Assembly: GCA_035610365.1 (NCBI GenBank)
Contig: CM069436.1
Location: 3,400,937-3,464,936, forward strand
Direction: 5' to 3'
Length of the DNA stretch: 64,000 bases
Source of the DNA: Aquatica leii
Taxonomy: Eukaryota > Arthropoda > Insecta > Coleoptera > Lampyridae
The notes under the pieces are model-generated. The model searched no databases. It had not been told where the DNA came from and saw nothing but the letters and a program-made list of their open reading frames with translations. This document shows positions 35,431 to 47,097 of the stretch, one piece after another (position 1 is the stretch's first letter; each line of letters opens with the position of its first letter). The translations under genes were made by a program, and so were the position numbers.

Positions 35431-36714
35431 TTTGTAAAACAAATAATTAAATATAAGAAACAAGACACTTACTCAGCGTTTCTAATATGCGGTTAGCTAA
35501 CGACATACCTAAAAGATTCCCTTAAAACTTCTAAAAATTAAACTGATACATATTTTATCATGTTATCACAAATGAAATGTTAAAAATGTTTTATACGATA
35601 ATTAAAACCCAAAGTGCGTTAAGCTTTCCAAAGTTATATTAACGGGTGCGCTACCAATTCTTCGTATTTATTTACCCCAGCAGAAAATACACAAATATTA
35701 GTTTCAATTACTAGATTAACGTAGGTTAGTGGCTGACATATACTTGTATACCGTGTATGTTTTGTCAGTCATTAAAATTTACTAAACACCTATGATGAAA
35801 AAGAAGAAATTAAATCGCGTCGTAAAATCAAAATGCATTTTTACCCCGGCAAATCTCTTACAAAGAACACATCAAAATCGCAATTGATTTACTCACTAAT
35901 AGCGGCGATGACAACCAACAACGATCAACCCGTAGGTGACGTTTACGACAGGGCAAAATTCATATTGTACGAAAAAGCGTAACAAAAGTTTTTTAACATA
36001 ACAAAATACTTCCTGATACGAAACCGTTAAAAACTGCTAAAATTTGATAAGTAATTACTGATTAAACATTTCTTAATAGAAAAACATATGAAACACACAT
36101 AAGATCCATTTAAAATTTATAAAGAGTATACTACGAAACCTATTGATTCTAATTCATTACTATTGAAACCCATTTAATTTTGTAATTGTTTCTATTGGTT
36201 TCTATATGACATTTTTGAGAGTGTTGAAAGCGTTTATTTTCTTACGACTATATCAATCTTTTCTTGTACTGATATAAATTAAGCAATTTCTGACATGAGT
36301 GGCGGCAGCTTACGTTTCATATTTTTCAGATTTTAATAATACGTATTTATAACAAAAGATGGCAATTCATCGTACAAGTGCCCACTTTAGGTTACTATCA
36401 GAAATAAACGTTTTAAGTGTTTTATTTACTCAGTTTATCCAAATTATTTCTAATCTTATGACTTGTCACATTCCATATAATTATATAATCATATAAAACA
36501 ATTTCCGAGTATATGTACAATACACGAAATCATATTATTGTTATTATTTTGCATTTAAGTAAAAAAGAATAATATTATTTTGATAATTATTTAGATTTTA
36601 AAAAAGGACGATAGAACTTTTTTAAAGTAGTTCTTGTTATTGCCTAGGTAATAAAAAATATTTTTCAAAAATTTTCTTATCGATTCTTGATAAGAGATGA
36701 TAATTTAGATTCAG
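35431..36714. other. Intergenic, upstream of MMP-C
   Basis: AT-rich sequence with no recognised gene or bounded repeat. The last part should hold MMP-C regulatory DNA. Confidence 0.4.
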
Positions 36715-36722
36715 TATAAATA
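36715..36722 (+). promoter_or_regulatory. TATA box of MMP-C
   Basis: TATAAATA lies 36 bp before the start codon, which predicts a very short 5' leader. The spacing suits a TATA-driven, tissue-specific promoter. Transcript data are lacking. Confidence 0.6.
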
Positions 36723-36757
36723 TACAATCTGGAACTGAACTTTTTAACTTAAATAAA

Positions 36758-37914
36758 ATGAAAGCTTTAAGTTTAGCGTTAATACTTACTCTGTGTAATT
36801 TGGTTGCTGCTGGTCCTTTAGGACCAAAAGGTAAACAAAAAACTGTTTAATTGAGTATTTTGATGCAGTTTTTTTAGAATCAGAATTAAACGTACCTGAA
36901 GATAATCAAGTTGTAAGTGTTGTTCGAAACCTTTTTAGTTTTAAAGTCGGAAATGTGCTTTTAGATTAATTATTTAGTACGCTATGGTTACCTCGAGGAA
37001 GCGAGAAGTTACAGTGACGACCAAATCAAAGAAGGATTGATAAAATTACAGAATTTTTTTAGTCTTTCCGAAACGGGAGTTGCAGATGAAGCTACTTTAG
37101 AAGTAAGTTTGCAAACGTTTCTCAACTTTTTTTAAATGTGTTTTAGTTAATGAAAAAACCACGATGCGGTGTACCCGATATAATAACCAGTAAGAATAAA
37201 TATAATATAGCAAGCGAACCTTTTAAAAAGAAACACATTACATATAAGTACGTTTTTGAATCTGAAGTTAATTGTCAATTAACGGTTAAATGCTTTTTAG
37301 GTTTGGCACATACAGCCCAAAGCTGAATAACGATGCAGTTGACGCAGATGTAAAACTTGCTTTAGAAATGTGGGCGGTAAACTCTAGCTTGACTTTTTCA
37401 AAAGTTGACATAGATCCTGATATATTGTTAGATTTTATGCCAAGATCGCATGGCGATTTGTATGTACAAAATTTATGTAGTATTATGTGTTATATCTGTA
37501 AAACATTTAGGTATCCTTTCGACGGACCTGGCGGTGTATTAGCTCACGCTTTTTACCCACCTACTTATTTGTCAGGCGATTTACATCTTGATGAAGAAGA
37601 AGATTGGCAAATAATGACTTCTTCATCTTCTGGTACTTGCCACCGTTACTTATAAAACTAAATAAATATTGCTTATGCTTTTTAGGTACTGACTTTTTCA
37701 GTGTAGTATTACACGAACTTGGACATTCATTAGGACTTGGACATTCTAATCTCAGAAGAGCAGTTATGTTTCCTAGTTATCGGTTTGTTGACAAAAAGCG
37801 CGGTTTGGAACAAGACGACAAATTAGGTATTTACACTTTATATGGTGAGTTTTAAATTGCCAGTGATTTTAAAATAATAATTATTGTTGTTTTTTAGTAC
37901 TAGGTAATCCTTAA
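36758..37914 (+). CDS. MMP copy C: minimal secreted matrix metalloproteinase
   Basis: Eight exons: 36758-36830, 36878-36912, 36965-37102, 37147-37247, 37301-37459, 37511-37632, 37686-37844 and 37898-37914; 267 codons plus stop, same phases as copy B. Signal peptide MKALSLALILTLCNLVAAG; propeptide NYLVRYGYLEE and LQNFFSLSETG; canonical cysteine switch PRCGVPD; catalytic FDGPGGVLAHAFYPP, zinc site HELGHSLGLGHS and Met-turn AVMFPSY. The protein ends VLGNP with no hemopexin or anchor. Exon 3 uses the AG at 36963-36964, since the next AG would shift the frame. The catalytic domain and switch look functional. AATAAA is at 38019. It is more diverged from A and B than those are from each other. Confidence 0.88.
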
Positions 37915-38831
37915 AATGCACCATCCAAATGAAAATTAAGTTTATTTAAAGTATGTTTTATTAAAAAACTACTTGTTAAATTGTGTAAAAAGCATGTAAT
38001 CAGAAACCAATCATATCCAATAAATCTTTAATCAAAATGTATCATAAAAATGTTTCTGTAAATAAAACACTCAAAAATTAGTAGGGCGCCAAACAAAGAC
38101 ACGACGTTTGATCAGCTTTTAGTTTTTGTTGTCTCGTAGGAGTACATTCCCTTAGCAGTTATTTATATAACATAAAAGAAATCACGCGCGAGACAAAAGA
38201 CTTTGTTACATTTAAAATAGAAATTCCTTGTGAGTAGGGAAAGAAATTAAGAAACTGTGCTAGGATAGGATACTCAAACCCGCAACACAACTGTGCGTTG
38301 AGAATAAGACAACAGTACGTTATAGTAAGATTATTACAACAGTTTATTTAAGACTAGGACTGCATAACAGCAAGACATCAAAAAAACAAATAAGAGAAAA
38401 AGTATCAAAGCAAAATTTAAAACTAAGCCCTAAGTACGTCGGTGCATATCTAACTTTCAGTAATAATCAGTTAAAGTTTATTGCAGATCTGTAAGTAATT
38501 AACAACAATGCCCAAGATTAAGATACGAAATAAAAAATAAGTATTGAAGCTACGAGTTTCGAATTAAATCGCTAAATTTAAATTGTTTAAACGTCAGCCG
38601 CGCGAACGTAACGTACTTCCGAATCTCTTTACAGGAAAAGACATAACTGTAATTAAATGACATAAAAAATTAAATGTTTCTTAAAACCACGTTACTATGC
38701 GTTTGCTAACCGCGTCGCAAACGGTTATTATGTACCGAGTAATCCGAGAATGATTTCTAGCAACCCCGACGATCCAAAAGATTATGTCTTTACACTGACG
38801 GCTTTATTATTATTAAAAAAATGGGATTTTC
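37915..38831. other. Intergenic after MMP-C
   Basis: No gene is seen. TAGGGCGCCAAACAAAGAC at about 38082 is PBS-like in reverse and may mark an old LTR edge, but no partner LTR was found. Confidence 0.3.
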
Positions 38832-38980
38832 AATAATAATTTTAAATGATTTAATGCCTTTCCCATATGACTGTTTTTATTTATTAATTATTATTGTTAG
38901 GTCGAAACATGTAGCCACTAATAATTAATAAATAAAAAGAGTTATATGGGAAAGACATTAAATTATTTAAAATTATAATT
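38832..38980. repeat. Near-perfect 62-bp palindrome with 25-nt loop
   Basis: Left arm 38832-38893 and right arm 38919-38980 are reverse complements with only a handful of mismatches (shared core CTTTCCCATAT). The loop contains GTCGAAACATG. It directly abuts the truncated end of the gypsy fragment at 38981. It looks like a foldback MITE or a rearrangement hairpin. Confidence 0.75.
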
Positions 38981-39313
38981 CAACTTTTTCTTCCAGTCGC
39001 GAACAATGGACATGGCATCAGCGTTCCGATGACTGCTTCCGGCACAATGTTCTGTGTTATAGTCATACTCTTGCAGTCTCTCGATCCATCTTGCCATTTG
39101 TCTTTTCGGGTTACGGAACTGCAGTAGCCATTTTAAAGTGGCGTGGTCTGTTCTCAGTAAAAATTTTCGTCTATACAAATATTTGTAGAAATGTTTGATG
39201 GATTTGACGACTGCTAACAGCTCGCTCCTAGTCACGCAATAATTCCTTTCTGGCCTGAACAAAACCTTGCTAAAATACGCGATATTTTTTTCTTGTCCAT
39301 CTTGAACCTGCAC
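38981..39313 (-). pseudogene. Gypsy RNase H fragment
   Basis: An open segment with IAYFSKVLFRPERNYCVTRS, ELLAVVKSIKHFYKYLYRRK, FLLRTDHATLKWLLQFRNPK and GSSHRNADAMS. These are the hallmark RNase H blocks of Ty3/gypsy pol, which degrade RNA in RNA-DNA hybrids during reverse transcription. The upstream RT is decayed and the integrase is absent. Confidence 0.8.
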
Positions 39314-39599
39314 CTATGGCCGTATTGCTTGCGTCAGTATCCAAAACAAAATTTCCATCTTCTCTTGGATAACACAAAATTGACGAAGTTACTAGGGCCT
39401 GTTTTAGTTAATGGAAAGATTTTTAGCAGTCTTAATTCTATCTAAGTTCTGCTCTTTCTTCCGTCAAAAAGGTGAAAATCCACTAGCATCCTAACAACGT
39501 ATCCTCAATTCTCGGTAAAAGATAGCTGTCCTTTATGTCACGTCGTTAAGCTGCCGGTAATCATCTTTCTTCTTAGGTATTTTTTTGTTTGTCGTCGTT

Positions 39600-40940
39600 C
39601 GAAATCGTACAGTTACTGGTGATGTGATCTAGTTTTCCAATAAGATGTCAAGACAAATGATGGTCTTTGTTGCTTCCGTGTCAACCAGTAACTGAACACA
39701 TCTTCCATTGATCTTGCCATCAAGAAAAATGCTATGCACTTGTTCCATAGGCGATTCCTTGAATGATGCATGGCATGGCATGGCAAGTCGACTTTTGCCT
39801 TATTTGGTTGACCTGTTTTAGTTTTTCGGACGCTCATCTGGTCATCTTTTAGATTTAGTACAGCGTTGACGTACGTGACTCACCTCTCCGCAGTTCCAGC
39901 ATGTTATTTCTCTTCCTCGAGCTACTTGTTCCCGAAATACACGTCACATTATTTTTTCAAAGCTTTCTTGTGGCTGCGCGGGTATTTCTGCAACACAACG
40001 AAGCTTATGGTTGCTTTGGTGCGACGTCTGGGTTGCTGCTTCAATCTCCAAAGAATGGGTTTAAGACTCATCCAAGGTTTTTGGTCGAGCTAACCGGAGA
40101 GTCTGCTGCGTTTTGCTGTCTCGGAGACCATCTACAAAAGCGCTTGAATAGCCAACTGCTCCAAGAAGATATCTGGTGCTGTAAGATACTTAAGCCGTGT
40201 TAATCTAGCGATGTCAGCCTCAAACTCTTGAAGACTTTTGGCAGCTTTTTGAAACCGACTTTTAATTTGAGCTTGGTACACTTGTTGAAGATGAGCATCT
40301 TCATCTCTCATTTATAATGTGAAATTAAAAGTTCGTAATTGTTTTGTAGGTGGTCAGGAACAGTTTACCAGATTCCAAGAGTTTTTCTACGTAAGGACAC
40401 TATTAATGACATCGCTTTCAGCTTGTTGCTCTAACTATTAACTGTAGCTGCGGCTTCAAACTGCTTGTAGTAGGTTGACCATGGAACTTTGCCATCAAAA
40501 TTTGGAGGTACAACTCTAAACTTGTATGTGGTTGCTTCCTTATGGTACATTATTAAATCTTTCCTCGTGACGCTTCCTACGCCGTGACAATTCATTTGGT
40601 TCATTCTTTCTTAAAGCAGTTTTATTCTATCTCCTCCTGCTTCTATTTTGTCATTCATAGATTTGCAAATTTCTTTTTTAAATTTAACATATCTACTCGA
40701 GTTTCTTCTTAAACAATTGATTTGATTTTCTACGCTCGTTTGTATTTCTTCTTTTAAACGTCTAGAATTTTCTATCAATGTCTCTCTATTTTCTGGGTAT
40801 TTTCAAATAAATTTTTTTCAATTTTTTGAAAATTTTTGCAAAACGTTTCTTCCATTTTTGCTAGAATTTTTACCCATTTTTTTATTTATTGATTCGAGAA
40901 TTTCAAATATTTTCGCATCTATTTTAGTTTGATAACGAGT
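39600..40940 (-). pseudogene. Gypsy Gag and protease remnants
   Basis: At 39860-39901 the minus strand encodes CWNCGEVSHVRQRC, an intact CCHC zinc knuckle for RNA binding. Upstream, capsid-like sequence resembles Gag of the element at 62667-63799 (shared FVDG and L.EF.AD.ARL stretches), and 40620-40940 corresponds to its coiled-coil N-terminus. Protease traces lie around 39650. Frames are broken repeatedly. Confidence 0.65.
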
Positions 40941-40957
40941 TACACCTGTATCACCAA

Positions 40958-41501
40958 TGTAACGAATCCCAAAACTAATTTATTTATAAAAAAATATTTA
41001 CACGTTTATAACTACGCGTAACTAATGTTGCGGATTTATTATTAACTAATTTATTTAAACGATTAAAACTACGTTTACTTATTCTAGAAATATGTACACT
41101 TTTAAATTAACCGAACTAATTAAATCTAATAATATTTAATGAAAACACTTACACTAATTTATGTATAACCGTTGTATAACACTATCACTTACACAAAGAT
41201 AAGATAACGTCCGCGGATAGCTTCACACTTGTTTACACTAAAAATCACGTACATGATTATTCTCGGTATATTTCTCTAGACACACGCGTGCTAACGACTT
41301 ATTTATTTCCACTTTAATAATTTTCTTAACACTGCTGTGTTCGCATTCCAGCAATAACTGACCTACGATTTCTCTCTTCGGTATTTAAACACATTTGCGA
41401 ATCCTTCTCGAGTGTTTCCGATTTTTTGGTATATCTTCTAGAAGATGGATAACAGCTTCTAGAAGGCTCTTGCATTTGCAAATAACTTATTAAACGTTTC
41501 A
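40958..41501 (-). repeat. LTR of the macrodomain-type gypsy family (LTR A)
   Basis: 544 bp, beginning TGTAACG and ending CGTTTCA on the plus strand, so TGAAACG...CGTTACA in element sense. It shares ACCGAACTAATTAAATCT, GTCCGCGGATA, CACTTACAC and TAGAAGGCTCTTG-type blocks with LTR B (59497-59849), LTR C (50553-54666, reversed) and the fragment at 46423-46609. Confidence 0.8.
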
Positions 41502-41514
41502 CTAATTAAACCTA

Positions 41515-44500
41515 CCCCGCAGGGGGTCTGACTGTCCGTCAGATTTTGGGGAGTTGCGCCCCCACGGACCTAGCAATACCTTTTTCTTTGTTGTATGTTT
41601 TTCGTAGTGGGCACTCAGCGCAACCATGAAGTTAGAAGTGGTTCGGCAGGGCTCCGCTGATGCTGTCCGTTTCTTTTTCTACACCCTGCATAGCTGGCAG
41701 TAGCGTAAAAATGCAAAATATGGAAAGTTTTTCAAATAATCACCAGGGCCAGGGTCCAGATGTTCGGTCCAACAAGGATATGGAAGGTGGCTCCTTTCCT
41801 CGTACCGGTGCCACCAGAAAAAATGCCAGTGAGAAGGTTTTCCCTCCACTAAAAGAGATTTTAGGTACCAGCGGAAAGGAGGACTCTGTGCCCCGGTTCC
41901 TGGTCCTCAAGAAGAAGGAAGGCGATTTTGCTAATACAAGTCCCTTTCTTATAAGTAAAACTTTGTACGGGCTAATAGGAAATCTGAAAGAGGTTAAGAA
42001 AGCGAATGGAGATTTGCTAATTGAAACCGTGTCCAGTAAGCAATCTAAGCAACTCATTAAATGTGAACGTTTTGGGGGATGTGAGATTGAGGTTGTACCA
42101 CATGGCACCCTTAATATGTCGAAGGGAGTTGTATACTGCCAAGATCTACTAAACTGCTAGATTAATGAGATCAAAGAAAACCTAAAAAGTCAAGGTGTAG
42201 TGGACGTAAGACGGATAAAGACAAGACGTGATGGAGAGCTTATAGATACTGCAAACCATATACTTACTTTTAATGTCACGAAGCTTCCTAGGGTGATACA
42301 AGCCGCGTTCTATCCATTACAGGTGCGCCCATACATTCCAAATCCTTTAAGGTGCTTTAACTGTCAAAGATTTGGACACTCGTCAGTAAATTGCAAGCAC
42401 GATAAGAGGTGTGTATGTGGAAAACCCACCCATGAGGGTTCGAGGTGTGAAGAACCTATTGTATGTCCAAACTGTCAAGGGCAGCATAAGGCCACGGCAA
42501 AAACGTGTGCGGTCTTTGGACAAGAAATGAAAATACAAGAAATCAAAATAGTGCACAGGCTGTCTTACTTCGATGCAAAGAAGAAAGTAGACACAATGGT
42601 AACACCAAGTACTTCCTTTGCGCAAGTCGCTACTGCTCCAGCACGAATACCCATTCAAGCTGTTCAAGCAATCAGCCCCGAAATTAAAAGTATAGATGTA
42701 AAAGAGTTGGAAAGGGAACTGTTGCCTAGGTTGGTAGATGCGCTGAAGGCTGTGTTTGCTTTGAGAAAGGATAGCACAGAAGAGGTGACGAGTATGAAGC
42801 TTACACTTGATATTAATCGAAAAAATAAAAAACGAAAAGACGATCAGAGAACACCACCTGAGGAAAAACGTTGCATCGAGGGTAGTCAGCCTTCTTTTAG
42901 CCAGCAAAAGGATACCAACATGGTGAAGAAGCCAAGAGGTTGGCCGAAAAGTAAAACTAGGAAACCCAGGGATGAATCCCAAGATTCTTTGAGATCCCGG
43001 TCTACATCTAGAGAATCCACGCATAAAGGTGGATAATTGTATGTCTTCTATTTTATTCATTTCTTTGTCTTTAATCTGATTTGTTTTGTCCATATATACA
43101 CAGTTATCTGCTTTTTTTAATTTTATCTACATGTTATTTAATAACCAGTCAAACATTTTACGATGGATACAAATAAAATTATACAATGGAATTGTAGGGG
43201 TATAATAAGGAGATACTGTGACATAAAGATGATATTGCATGAGTATAATCCAATGTGTTTTTGCTTTCAAGAAACTCATCTTAGGCATAATCAACCGTAT
43301 CGCTTACGAGGTTACGATATTGAACGGCGAGACGGTATTAACAATCAAAGATGCAGTGGTGGTGTATTAATTCTCTTACGAAACAATGTAGTATATGAAA
43401 AGATTCAAATTAATACAGGTCTGCAAGCGGTTGCCGTTAAGATACGTTTACCATTGCAAGTCACTGTCTGTAATATTTACTTACCTGATAATAATTGGAC
43501 AATAGATGAAATCTCCCAACTTGTTGATCAGCTTCCACGACCTTTCGTTATTACAAGAGATTTCAATGCCCATAACCCGATTTGGGGATCAGAAAATACG
43601 TGTAGGAAAGGTAGATTACTAGAAAATTGGCTGATCAGAGATGATATTGTAATCCTAAACACCGGCTTGCCTATATATCACATTGCTAGGTCAAATAAGT
43701 TTTCAGCTATTGACCTTACATTAGTCTCTACCAATCTAACTCCTCGTCTTAAGTGGGAAGTAATAAATGACTTGCATAACAGCGACCATTTTCCAATTAT
43801 TATAAGAACGGATATACCTGAAAGAGAAAAAGTAATATATAAAAGATGGATTGTAGAAAAAGCTGATTGGAATTCTTTTACTAATAACCTTGTTACACAT
43901 AGCCCTGTAAATGTGGATAATGTAACAAAATGTATTAAAGATGCGGCTCAAACTAGTATACCTAAATCAGATGAAAAACGTATTAAACGACCCTTGCCTT
44001 GGTGGAATCCTGAAGTTAAAAAGGCAATAAAGAGTAAGAAAATTGCTTTCAGAAAATATCAAAGGGAACCATCCATGGAAAACCATATCCAGTTCAAAAG
44101 AGCTAGAGCAGTGAGTAGACGTGTTGTTCTAGAAAGTAAAAGAAACAGCTGGAACTAGTATGTTTCAACAATATCATCTCCTCAAGACACAGGGCAGGTG
44201 TGGCGAAAAATAAAAGCAATATCAGGAAATGCTGGATATAAACAAATAACTCATTTAAGAAACGAAAATGGCAATATCCTAGAGGAAGAAAAAGAAATCG
44301 CCGAGGTTCTTGCCCGCCACTTTGCCAGTATGAGCAGTAATAATAACTATGATCCGGAATTTGTGCAAAAAAAAATGAAAGTGAAGGGCCTCTCAATTTC
44401 AGTACCGAACAAGAACTAGACTATAACAAACCTTTCAACATGGGTGAGCTAAAAGTAGCCGTAAAAGAGCTTAAGAAGACTGCACCAGGACCGCATGAAA

Positions 44501-46411
44501 TATCAAATGAAATGCTAGGCCATTTAACGTCACAAGTAAAAACCGATCTATTAAAGGTTTTCAATGACCTATGGAGTCAGGGAACATACCTCGAACAATG
44601 GAAGGTAGCTACAGTGGTACCCATATGTACATAAAGGGGGAAAGAATCCTTTATATGCAGCAAACTATCGACCAATAAGCCTTACATGCTGTATAGGTAA
44701 ACTGATGGAAAAAATGGTGAATAAAAGACTGCAATACTACCTTGAAAAAAACCATAAAATAGTATCGTACCAAGCAGAATTTAGAAAAGGCCGATCAACG
44801 GTGGACCATCTAGTGAAACTAGAAAATGTTATACAGGAAGCTTTTAGAACAAGACAACACTTAATAGCGGTCTTTTTTGACATAAAAGGGGCCTACGATA
44901 TGACCTGGAGGCAGGGTATATTAAAAAAATTATATAAATACGGTTTAAGGGGTAAATTACCTAAATTTGTCGAGTCCTTTATGTCCAATCGTTACTTTCA
45001 GGTAGGAATAGGAAACACACTGTCAAATGTTAAAATATTAGAAAACGGTGTCCCACAGGGCTCAACGCTTAGCTGTACTCTGTTTCTGATTGCAATAAAT
45101 GAAATAGCTTACGGAGTTGACTCGGATGTTTTCTCGGCACTACATGTAGACGATCTGGCTATATATTGCACTGGAGCTACTGTACGACAGATAATCGTTA
45201 AATTACAATCTGCAATTAATAATATTCTGCAAAATGGCAGTAGAATTGGCTACCAATTTTCTGAAAACAAAACCAAATGCGTTCATTTTTGTAGACTCCG
45301 TAAACCGCACGATGACCCATTATTGTATATTCAGGATAGACCGATTGTACGCACGCCATCAACAGCCTTTCTAGGACTCTTTTCTGACAGCAAACTTACA
45401 TGGGATGTGCATATTGAACATCTAAAACAGAAATGTGTAAAAACCATGGACGTAATAAAAGTGCTATCCCATACTAAATGGGGTGCAGAAGCTCAAACGC
45501 TTTTAAACATATATCGCGTCTTAATTATGTCGCAAATGGATTATGGAGCTATTGTTTATGCGTCAGCTTGCAAATCGCGGTTGCTAAAACTAGATAGGAT
45601 CCATAATATGGGAATAAGATATTGTTTAGGTGCTTTCCCTACCAGCCCCGTCTGTAGTCTCTATTGTGAGTCAGGCCTACCCCCATTAGACATCCGGAGG
45701 AAACATCTAATGATAAGTTACATAATAAAGGTTAAATCGCAATCAACTCACCCGAATAGTAGATTTCTTTTCCCAGTAGAAAATGTTTTTGCTACAAGAG
45801 TAACTATAACACGACCCCTCGGCATAGGTTTCAAGGAATTTCTGGAGAAAATAGAGGAAACAGTACCCACGCTATTTTACGAAAGTAAGTATGAGCACGC
45901 GCCATGGTTGATACCTGAAATTGAGGTGAGACTAGAACTTAAAAACTTACACAGAAGCACAACAAAGAAAGAAGAATACTTACGTTCGTTCAAAAATATC
46001 ATTGAAAGCTACACAAACACGACACTTATCTGCACCGATGGTTCCAAAAGTGAATTGGGAACGGGATGTGCTGTTGTAATAGATGAAGTGACCCATTTTT
46101 GGGCCCTGAAAGCTGAAACTTCAGTATATGTAGCCGAACAGTGTGCAATATGGAAAGCACTGCTATGCATTCCCATGGTACGCACAAAAAAAACTTATAT
46201 TATAATCAGCGATTCGTTAAATGCTGTAAATGCTTTAACGAACATGTATACGAGGGACCCTTTGGTCGATATATGTCAGGTGTGTCTGTGCGATCTCAAT
46301 GGATATGGAATCAAGCCTGTGTTTGTTTGGGTACCTGGGCATTCAGGAATCCCTGGAAATGAAAAGACAGATAGTGCAGCAAGACGAGCAATCACAACAC
46401 AACACAAAAAA
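41515..46411 (+). mobile_element. Nearly full-length I-group LINE
   Basis: 4.9 kb, bounded by an 11-bp target duplication AATTAAACCTA at 41504-41514 and 46412-46422. It starts with a GC-rich leader (CCCCGCAGGGGGTCTGAC) and has ORF1 and ORF2 in order. It ends in a short A-rich tail (AACACAAAAAAA) with no 3' untranslated region; ORF2 runs straight to the insertion edge. The target was gypsy LTR sequence, which continues at 46423. Only a few lesions are present, so it is fairly young but inactive. Confidence 0.88.
41660..43036 (+). pseudogene. LINE ORF1 (zinc-knuckle Gag-like), one nonsense codon
   Basis: One continuous frame except for TAG at 42158-42160, splitting it into 41660-42160 and 42161-43036. 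The second part carries three consecutive knuckles: CFNCQRFGHSSVNC, a CVCGKPTHEGSRC variant and CPNCQGQHKATAKTC. A basic, Ser/Thr-rich tail follows. ORF1 proteins of I/Jockey-type LINEs bind the element RNA. An ATG at 41626 is in another frame, so the start near 41660 or the ATG at 41711 is preferred. Confidence 0.85.
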
Positions 46412-46417
46412 AATTAA
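43163..46417 (+). pseudogene. LINE ORF2: endonuclease, RT, RNase H, with lesions
   Basis: APE endonuclease: IIQWNCRGIIRR, FQETHL, DFNAHNPIWGS and NSDHFPII with catalytic E, D and SDH present. RT: KTAPGPHEISNEML, NYRPISLTCCIGKLMEKMVN, AVFFDIKGAYDMTWR, GVPQGSTLSCTLF and catalytic HVDD (usually F/YADD). RNase H: CTDGSKSELGTGCAVVI, AEQCAIWKAL, ISDSLNAVNAL and VPGHSGIPGNEKTD. This EN-RT-RNase H order is that of I-group LINEs. A TAG at 44156-44158 interrupts it, and frameshifts near 44400 and 44640 move one stretch into another frame. The final codons and stop lie in the target-site duplication. Confidence 0.88.
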
Positions 46418-46422
46418 ACCTA

Positions 46423-46609
46423 ACGATATTTAAAAAAGAAAACTAATTTATATATTACAATCATTCGAAAAATAATGTCCGCAGATAATTTTTTTATATA
46501 TTTCTGTTATCTATTCCGAGAATTTTCTACATCCTTCGGTAAACGTTCTAGAAGCTGATAATAACTATGTGAACGCTTCGAACTTGATAATAATTTCTCG
46601 AACGTTTCA
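46423..46609 (-). repeat. Gypsy LTR fragment (LTR E) after the LINE
   Basis: It resumes the target interrupted by the LINE. Blocks matching LTR A and B appear in order: ACTAATTTATATATTAC, AATGTCCGCAGATAA, ACATCCTTCGGTAAACGTTC and CGAACGTTTCA. Since LTR A already ends at 41501 and this begins again inside the LTR, two LTRs of the family were adjacent or nested before the LINE arrived. Confidence 0.65.
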
Positions 46610-47097
46610 ATGTGTTATTAAATTTTATTAAAAATCAATACTTAAATAACTGCTTTTAACAAATTAATACTATAAAAATCAGTACAAAAAATTTGTATAT
46701 CACACGTCCCAAAAGTATTTTGCGAGTATTCGCATTTTGTAGGCCTCGGCTTCACTTCGGCTCATACTCGCAAAATAGCACTTTCTGGACTACTGATACA
46801 AATAATAATAACTAACTGTTGTCTTGCAAAATAATATTATTTATTTGAAAGCAGAATTTTTACTTTTTGTAAAATTATATGTCAAAAATAATAGCAGACA
46901 AGAAGAAAGTAATCACATCAATTTAAAGTTATTATATTATTACATTTATATAAGTAAGGTCGTAATAAATTATATATTTTAAGACAAACGAAATATAAAT
47001 TGTGTCCATACACATATTAATTTATCGATTGATAGCTAAATCGTGTCATGTATTTCTAGTATGTCTTAAACCATACAAACAAACAGTTTAAACAAAT
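46610..47097. other. IR gene upstream region with GC hairpin
   Basis: AT-rich except for a hairpin: ATTTTGCGAGTAT (46717-46729) pairs exactly with ATACTCGCAAAAT (46764-46776) around a GC-rich loop (GGCCTCGGCTTCACTTCGGC). No other gene is seen. The last 100 bases should hold the receptor promoter. Confidence 0.5.

Larger units (their letters stand above)
38981..41501 (-). mobile_element. Gypsy element fragment (5' LTR, Gag, partial pol)
   Basis: Minus-strand Ty3/gypsy element of the same LTR family as that at 59497-63830. It retains the 5' LTR (40958-41501), decayed Gag (about 39840-40940), protease traces (about 39600-39780) and the RNase H end of RT (38981-39330). Everything downstream is missing beyond the palindrome, so whether this copy also carried a macrodomain cannot be told. 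Confidence 0.8.

Noticed and set aside
42383..43093. 236-codon minus-strand frame
   Set aside because: Shadow of LINE ORF1; motif-free and opposite to three zinc knuckles on the plus strand.
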